Source: Takakia lepidozioides
Taxonomy: Eukaryota; Streptophyta; Takakiopsida; Takakiales; Takakiaceae
Assembly (NCBI GenBank): GCA_030704615.1
Contig: CM060731.1
Location: 89,572,756-89,636,755 of the forward strand
Reading direction: 5' to 3'
DNA length: 64,000 nucleotides
Below are positions 56,508-64,000 of the stretch, in pieces. Made by a program: the position numbers and the translations under genes. Below the pieces are notes generated by a model. It worked only from the letters and a program-made list of their open reading frames with translations. It was not told where the DNA came from and searched no databases. Within the stretch, counting starts at the first letter, position 1. Each line of letters begins with the position of its first letter.

Positions 56508-59500
56508 CTACTGATCCTCGGCAGCTGCACTTGCCGCACTCAGATCCACAGAAAGGTCCAGGACCTGCCACAGCCATCCACAACCCTGACACTTACACTC
56601 AGAACTAAATGTTTCCTTGCCTGTCATGTTTTCCTCATTAGTTTTGGAAGTGAGTATGAAGTAAGTTAACTGACAATCACATCGGCAACACTTATCCGAA
56701 AACAACAATGCTGAGATAAGACTTCGTGGACCATACGTCTCTGCTTTTAAAGGACATAGGTGAAGGCACTCAGGTCTCTAATTCCACATTGGTTAACGAA
56801 ATTGAAAGGACCCGGTTCTAGCTTCCTTTTGAAGGAGATGGAGGGACACACTCACCACATTACACGACACATGCATGCGCAAGCAAAAGCCTCACCAAAA
56901 TTGGTCTCTTCTAGATGTTAAGATGTAATCATCAGTAGATTCCAATTTTTTGGCTGTTACAAGTTTTTGCAAGAGCAAAACCTTGATGGTAAGGCAAATG
57001 AGGTGAATCTGAATGACTGATAAGATACCTTGTGCAAAAAGGAAGCACGAAGAGTCAATTCACCTTGCCGGTGATTCTGGTGTACATAGTAAGGACGTCA
57101 TTTACTGTTGTCTCAAAATGTGTGGTCGGATCGTAGCTCTGCACAAATATTATGACGTTATCAGTGCAACAGGGTAAATCAATTTCGTCTGGAAGTTTCT
57201 TATTCTCTGTAGATACTTTTCAATAAATTGGAAGAGACACACAAAGAATTGCTAACTGGTAGAGAGCACTTAGGCAGATGGCATTGAAGTTCATGCTCTG
57301 GTTATTGGAAACCAGAGGAGATTGAAACCAATTGTATTCCAGTGGGCTACTTGTTGTTAGGCTACTTGAACCATCACTCTCCATGGAATACTGGACGAAA
57401 GCACAATCTCCTCCTCTCTTCTAGACTACCAACTGCTTGATTAGACCCGTGTCTCTACAGCTTAGCTGCCTTCCTTGCCACGTTTCTGTGAATCCCCTCT
57501 TGGATCTGGATGGACTGCACACAACCATGACTTCCAAGTTGATCGTATCCTTATATACCATCAACATCAAATTAACAAAATGACAACCCTCAGACCACAA
57601 AGAATCCCACAATGGGTCCAGGGTACAGAGATTGTACTTTGGATACGAAACAATTGTCCTGGGTAGAATCATTGGTGGGCTCGTAACTATCGAAGACCTC
57701 AATAAACATTTCATCGATGGGCCCCAGCAGACTGAGACCTGCTTCAAGCTCTGTCTCAGGCCTGTCTGTTTCGGCCTCTGCAGATACAAATGCAATGTAC
57801 TTGCCCTTGGGTGCCACATTGTGGGAGTTTGAGCAACAGAACACATATCTACCAAACACACAACAAAATCAATCAGTGTGCTCATAATTTTCTCTCAAGA
57901 ATGGTAACGGGGCAATGAAATGAAACTTTATAACGTCCGTGGAAAGCTCAAAGAGCTTATGGGACAAGAGAAGGCATGAAACAAGAGAGAGGGGATAAGG
58001 GAGAGAGGGATAAGGGAAGAAAGGAATATCCATTAGAAAGCATGACTGTTACAGTGCCAGATCAAAATCATGCTTCTGAGCATGTGACAACACCCTCCCT
58101 TGAATGAACAATCAACTCCACAACCGGGATTAAGAAATATTGAAATTGATTCATCACCTTGTTTGCTTAAATCTCCCTGATTGTCTCCAGGGGGATTAGT
58201 TTTCTGCAGGGACTCAAAGATATGTCCTAGCCGATGTCAGAAGGACGAGTACATCTATCCAGCACGCAACAGATAGACATGGTTGATCTAGTCCATGGGA
58301 GATCCTGTGAATTTCTCTGAAATCATTGGCAAGTAAAGCAGATGGATGAAGAGAGATTAGAGTCGATGTCAGAGACTGGGAAAAAGACTGTATCAAGTAT
58401 GGAGTTGACATCACAGAACTTGCAATTTAAGTACATACACAGGGGGGAGGTGAGGAAAATTTTACATATCAGAATTGCGCCCAACTTGCTTTTGGGGCAG
58501 AATTAGCTGCACTGACCCGCAGTCGTCTGTATTGGGGATGGGGTGACTCATGAAGCAAATGGCACGCACCACTTTTCCCACGACCCTCACCTGCGAATTA
58601 GCCACCCAGGGCTTCAATGTGACATTTTTGCATAGAAATTGTTTAATAAAACAGGACACTGGAATCCCTAGGTCACTGAAGGTCACTGAATTGTCCACCA
58701 GATGGAATGGTTCATGCAACAGTTTGAGTGAACTAGAGCCTAACTTGTGAAAATTGTTACACGTTTGCAACCATGAGCGTAAAAGCAGCAACATGAGCAT
58801 TGCTTTAACGCCTCTGGCACTAAAAATACCTTCTCAAGAAGATATGAAGGATCACACACGACTTTCTTGGCCCTCGCGGTCTCACCTTGGGATGTGACTC
58901 CCATCACTTTTCCCTCCTCATCAAACTCAACCTGCACTCTCCATCCAGGTCCAAGTGTTGTATTTTGGAGTACTACCTCTTAGTCCTCTCCTAAGCTAGT
59001 ATGCCTGGTGGAAGTCCTCAGACAAGAAAAGCAGCAGCTTCGTTGGGGCTGATGTGACAACAACGCCTGGGATGGCCAGTAATGACCAAATAGTGCCTCC
59101 AAGAAAAATCCATCACCTTGGATCCCAACCGGTTTATTTGGCTGCGTGATACACAAGTTTTTGGATCTCCCTTAGTCCATTGAGTTGCCCTTGTCTCTTC
59201 CAATGAAGGCATTTCCAGCGTTGTCTAATAGCGGTTTGTAAAGTAGGTTCACAGTTATCATGAATTGTGCAATGTTGAAGCAAGCCCCACAGGTCTCCAA
59301 TAATGACCAATTGACAGGCGCCCATGTAGAAAGAATGTTGCACACTTTCCCCTGTCAGAAATTAACCACCTTCTGCAAATTGTTGTCTGCTCAAAGCAGC
59401 TAGACTACAAGTGCTGTTGTTTCTGCTCAGAAGCGAAGAGAAATGACATGAAATGGTGCTTTATAACGTCCGCGGAAAGAAAGAAAGAAATGAAAGAAAT

Positions 59501-61668
59501 GAAACAAAATTGTACTTTACAGAAAGTGAGAACGTCCACAGGGGACCCGAAGCCCAAGGGAAACAAGAACACAAGTAGAGAGAAATTTACTCACAAGACG
59601 TTGTTTGCCGTAGCTTTGTGGCCAAGGACCCCGTGCCCAGTTTGGGCAGAACGAAAGGGAACAGATACTACCTTTGTGAGGGGCTCACTCCGGTAGTGTG
59701 ACTTACCATGATGAAGAAATTTATTTCGGATATCCTCTAGAAAGCCCTTCACAAAAGTATCAACTTGCTGAGTGTGAGCTGCCCAGCAAGTAGAGAATGT
59801 ACTCATAAGACGTTGTAGAGAGAGAGTAGAGAGAGAGAGAGAGAGAGAGAGAGAAGTCTACCTTGCAATCGGGCTTGGCAAGCATGTAAGTCCCACCATA
59901 CACTGCACTAAGCCTAGCAAATGCCTGCAACAACACAAATCCCACATAGCCACACCCAGGTGCACATCAGATGGGTCTCACCTACCATAAATTGCTTATG
60001 ACACATTCATACTACATCATATTGCAATAGAAATCTTTCTCTTCAGCTTGTGCCAAGACTATGATCAAAACCAATTCAAGGGCCTGGCATCACTCAGGCT
60101 GGGCTGGCTGAGTTGGCCTACTTCAAAACCTGAAACACACATACTATCAAGTTACCATGTGACATGTATTCCAGAATCACGATCTGTCCTGGCCATCTTA
60201 TGGCTCTGCTGATACTTGGATCATTTCCACCAGTGTAAGGTAAACAACATGTTTACAACAATTTAGTGTACCACTTAGTTGAGCGAATCTGCCCACTTCA
60301 GCCTTAGATATTTCAAAGCAGCAGTGTAACCACTAACCTGCGGAAGCTCCCCAAGACCATAGAGTGGATAGATATAGGGTGAGCCTCCTTGAAAACGATT
60401 CATTGATTCTGCATACAACTGCAACAGCCAAAAAAGTTAAGTCTACAACAGCACAAGCACAGTTTGGAACTGAGACTAAAACTGTGGAAGGGGTTAAGGA
60501 AGTTCTGAGGAGAAAAGAAAAGAAATGAAATGAAATGGTACTTTATAATGTCCACGGAAAGCTCAAATAGCAAAATGGGAAAAAAAGAGAGAGGACACAA
60601 AACCAGAGCCAAAAAAAGAAAGAGAGAAATGAAATGATACTTTATAACATCCGCGGAAATCTCAAAGAGCTTATGGGACAAGAGAAAGCATGAAACAAGA
60701 AAGAGAGACGGGCCGTCCACAAGGAGCCAAAAAACAACTATTGCTCAAGGGTTTGTCTTAGAGTCAATGCCTCATGCAGATATGCAGCTAAGCATTTCTG
60801 ATCCTCATAATGGAAGATGTCTGTGACAGATTGGGTATCTTGGAATAGACAATAGCATCTCCCACAGATCTCATAGTAGAAAGGACTGTGAAAGAAAAAT
60901 TGTTCTTCCTTTCGATCTTCCTGATGTTTCCAGTACAAGCAGAGCACAGGCCGTCCTCACGTTCAGGTTGTCCCACCTACCAGTTTCTCTATCTGCAAAG
61001 TGGGGGAGCCCACCCTACACCTCCCCACTGCCCTCAGAAGAGTGGAGATATGCTGCAGAGAGGTAATTGGGCCTAAAGCTTCTATTGTCACGGAGGACCA
61101 AGAATGTCTCCCAATAGAACTGCAGTTTTGTCATAAGATAGGCTGATTTCCATGCTCGCCTGATGTGAAGTTCCTTAAGTTCTTGTCTGATGCATCTATT
61201 GCAGTCCTGCTTGGACGAAATTTCCATCCCCTCAGTATTTTGTGGCAGTAGGGAAGCAACAGAGAATCCATGTTGCTCATGGGACAAAATAGAACAAGAA
61301 GAAACTACTTAAGAAAACATGCAAGCTACCAGCCACTTCTGCTCCCCACAGCAGAAGGCCTCAGTGAACGACTGGAAGTCTCTAAGAGCAGTAGTATCTG
61401 CCCCAGCTCTCCCAGTACGTAGGACAAGAGAAAGAAAGAGAGTTATAACGTCTGGAGGAGAGCCGAAGGCCCCAAGGGATACAAATAGATCAACACAGTA
61501 AACCACAGAAACCAAAGAACAACTGAAAGCTCAAGTCTTCCCAAAAGCAGAATGCTTCATGCAGGTAACCAGTTTGGGTCCTCGTGGATAAAGAACTTCC
61601 ATAGATAGAGAAATGAAATGAAATGTAACTTTATAACGTCTGCGGAAAGCTCATAGAGCTTATGGGAC

Positions 61669-61701
<33 letters not shown>

Positions 61702-63848
61702 AATGAAATGAGCCCGACATCCTCACGTGGCTCTATTCTCCCTTTGCCGTCATCTCCCTATATTAAAGTGTTATCACTAAGGGTTATTACTAACCCTAAT
61801 TAGTGCACTGCTTTAGGGTAATTGCAGCATCTTAGAGATGGTTAGGTTATGTCCTTGTAATTATCTTAAAGATATCTAGGATCAACCAAACCAAAGGTTG
61901 TAGAGGGAGAGAGAGAGAGAGAGAGAGAGGGCTAGTCATGTCAAGACTTGAAAAGAAGAAGTCTGAATCAGGTTGTTTATTTTAATGAAAGACATCATGA
62001 GCCTTGGAAAAGGCTCCATCAACAAACCCCGATAGCAACAAGCTATAGAACAATCAGTCTTTGTGAGTATATAGGTGGTTATTTGAAACCCACCTTAGAA
62101 TATAGCAAAGAACTTCAATATAGAGGAACAAAACTACAATAGCAGGTCAGACCTACGAATTCACAAATATAATTGAACAATAACAATGAATGACCAAGTA
62201 GCAGCACCAGCAGCAAACTAAAAGAGTATTCTATAATAACAGTAAAGTTGAATGCATGGCAGAAATTGTGATTACCTTAACTCTATGTACAGTGTCCAAA
62301 GCAGGTTGGTCCAAGTAGGCATCATTTCGGTGCAATGCCACCGCATGGCCAACAAAGTCAATGGTATTCTCCTCCAGTCCAAACTTGCTTTGTCATATCA
62401 CAAGGGAATCACCAGCATTAGATTCCTTGTATATCCCTATGTCCCTCTGCTCTCTCTTCACTTGGGGGACTGCCCTTTCCAAACTTCTCAGTCCCAGGTT
62501 TTAAAGAAAGTGATAGGGTGTATTCCGATCTACCTTCACAGCCACTGTCTTCCCTCCACTCTTCTATGCTATGTGGAGTAGATGGACACAAGGGTAGGCC
62601 AAGGAATACATCTGTATGTCTCCCTGTCTTTCACTTCCTGGGAAATGCCTAGACCTTTCTTTGATTTTCCAAAGGACCTTAATGCCATCTGGACCTACGA
62701 TTCCACCTTTGAACCAAATTCATGCTAGATGTCTACTGTGGGTAAGCAGGCTTCTCACGCAAATAGCTCCTTAGTTGTGACTCTACTCAAGTCCATATTG
62801 TCATGTGTCTTAGGGTCGTTCTCATCATAGTTCTGGACGTAAATAAAACAGTTGCGCATGCGGCGCTTCTCAAATAATCCCATGAGGGGAGACTTCAAGG
62901 CCTCAGCATCGGTTGCTGGAACCTTGTAAACCTGCAGGAATGTTTCATACCAGTGGTTCAGATGTAGTGCACTCATGGCATACCTCCTAGTTCATGAAAA
63001 AACTTAGAAAGTACGTGTGGTTTTGACTGGTAGTGGATCTACATAGAAGGGCTCATAGAATGATCTCAACGTCAACCAAGACCTGTAAGAAAACTCTCAT
63101 AAGTTAAGGACTACACGCACATAGGAAGCACAAAGGGAGAAGTACGATATTGTTATGCAACATGCTCAAGCAACCAACCAGTAACAGTGGTTCTGTTCAT
63201 GGAAATGGAAATAACTCATTCTTCTGAAATGTACACTTCAATTAGTTGCAGACTCTGAAGCACCCTTGCTATTGTCCAACAAACCTAGTAAGGGTTTCAA
63301 GCCATTCATGCATTTATTGAACTGCTGCTATCTATCAAATTGTTGCTTAAATTCAAGTACTTCATGGCTGTTAGGATTGCCATTCTAATAGTTGTGATAT
63401 TTGCATATCCAATTAACAAGCAGTAAGCATACCTTGCCCTGCTTGTAGACGTAGCTGCCATCCACGGCCTTGAATAACAGGTACTTGGTTACATCTGTGT
63501 AAATTAGAATTCTAACAAGCGCCCCATTCGCCATCATAAACTGCCATTTGGACCTTGCATAAGAACTTGCAAACAGATTCAGAACTGGAACATATTGAAT
63601 GCTTAGTAGTGCAGAACCAGGAGGTGACAATATTCTACATACAATGCACTTGATAGACATCACAAAATAGTACTTTGGAAGAGATTATGCTAATTGGTAG
63701 AATCCAATCAGATTTAAATCTTCGTGATCTTACTCATCTGAATCATTAAACATAAACGACTAACCTTGGGAACTGTGTCCACATTGTAATCTCTTTTTGA
63801 ACCCAGGTATTCTGGCGGCTTGTCACTGCCCCTGAACTTCTGCCATAG
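56508..63848 (-). CDS. GDI: Rab GDP-dissociation inhibitor (RabGDI), 5' end outside the window
   Basis: Cytosolic chaperone that extracts GDP-bound, prenylated Rab GTPases from membranes and recycles them. Eleven exons: 63765-63848, 63433-63540, 62759-62931, 62276-62387, 60338-60418, 59862-59924, 58830-58931, 58466-58590, 57638-57848, 57064-57138, 56508-56564. They give 396 residues; about 50 N-terminal residues, including the first Rab-binding segment, lie beyond 64000. Conserved runs: '[20 protein letters not shown]', '[20 protein letters not shown]', '[20 protein letters not shown]', '[15 protein letters not shown]', '[18 protein letters not shown]', '[20 protein letters not shown]', '[20 protein letters not shown]' and the C-terminal '[17 protein letters not shown]' typical of plant GDIs. 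All visible junctions are phase-consistent. The 1.86 kb intron between 60418 and 62276 holds retrotransposon debris. The gene appears intact. Confidence 0.95.
60517..60980 (-). mobile_element. LINE 3' end fragment(s) within a RabGDI intron
   Basis: On the minus strand, a decayed zinc-binding segment ('LCSACTGN', then in another frame '[14 protein letters not shown]', ~60738-60976) is followed by the shared terminal sequence. That sequence ends at ~60627 in an ATTTC-type tail; a second tail lies at ~60517-60572. The same zinc-binding sequence is found near 680-830. Frameshifts show it is dead. Confidence 0.5.
61608..61710. repeat. Another interspersed tail copy with (GA)n tract
   Basis: 'gaaatgaaatgaaatgtaac' followed by 'tttataacgtctgcggaaag' and 'cttatgggaca', then a (GA)n run (61675-61702). 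Same family as 47303, 57913, 59430, 60517 and 60627. It lies in the large RabGDI intron. Confidence 0.6.
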
Positions 63849-64000
63849 CTGTGGCAAAGAAACCAGCAACAAATAGCACTCAAAACCTAAATTGCCTATG
63901 TCTTAACTCAAATCCCAAGCAGACTAGGGTGCGTTAGCATCAACTTGGACTTCCATGCAAAATGCCTTGATTGTATTTGAATACAAAGTATGCCTCACAT

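Noticed and set aside
60400-60720. Hydrophobic open frame resembling a membrane protein
   Set aside because: It is the translation of the interspersed LINE tail and its (ATTTC)n tract plus the RabGDI exon edge; not a gene.
1-64000. Prokaryotic features (operons, CRISPR arrays, ribosome binding sites), tRNA and rRNA genes
   Set aside because: Spliced genes and transposons show a eukaryotic nuclear genome; no tRNA cloverleaf, rRNA match or spaced CRISPR-type repeat array was recognised.

Overview
The window is nuclear DNA from a repeat-rich plant-lineage (streptophyte) genome. The evidence is: spliced genes with many short exons and GT-AG introns, a plant-like ribosomal protein eS8 and plant-like RabGDI, a captured PLS-type PPR fragment, CACTA and PIF/Harbinger-type DNA transposons, and Ty3/gypsy elements. 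A Slo/BK-type potassium channel, which I do not associate with seed plants, points to an alga of the charophyte grade or another non-seed streptophyte. This is inference; the species cannot be fixed from the sequence alone.

Layout. 1-8 kb: non-coding repeats, comprising a large inverted repeat (1-1385), a diverged array whose units start near 826, 3070 and 5130, purine/pyrimidine tracts with hairpins, and a ~0.65 kb tandem duplication. 8-18.2 kb: broken retrotransposons. These are the 3' half of gypsy family B (minus strand) split by a LINE with a 10-bp target duplication; a second gypsy lineage (family A, plus strand) interrupted by a foldback element; and the 5' half of a family B pol (plus strand) fused inside family A reverse transcriptase. 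18.87-23.28 kb: a CACTA transposon with perfect ATA target duplications carrying a PPR gene fragment. 23.3-27.7 kb: GCGACGCC-type subterminal repeats beside CACTA-like left ends, plus an inverted copy of the family B 3' end and LTR. 27.7-36.9 kb: a nearly complete family B gypsy element (minus strand) with a second CACTA nested in its LTR/leader. 36.9-40 kb: nothing recognised. 40-64 kb: three host genes, all on the minus strand: eS8, the Slo/BK channel and RabGDI (its 5' end runs off the window).

The main discovery is the family B element. Its polyprotein reads gag - zinc knuckles - protease - C5 cytosine-DNA methyltransferase - reverse transcriptase - RNase H - integrase - PHD finger. The methyltransferase shows motifs I, IV, VI, VIII, IX and X and lies between protease and RT. 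Gag, protease, the end of the methyltransferase and RT share one frame, and the middle of the methyltransferase is displaced by two compensating frameshifts. The PHD finger takes the place where chromoviruses carry a chromodomain, and it is kept in a second, independently decayed copy 19 kb away. A mobile element carrying both a DNA-methylation writer and a probable histone reader is worth genome-wide follow-up. The copy here is decayed: several in-frame TAG stops, frameshifts, and a D-to-N change in the RT active site.

The three host genes were assembled by eye from exon pieces. All junctions reported keep reading phase and have GT-AG ends, so their intron/exon structures are given to the base where possible.
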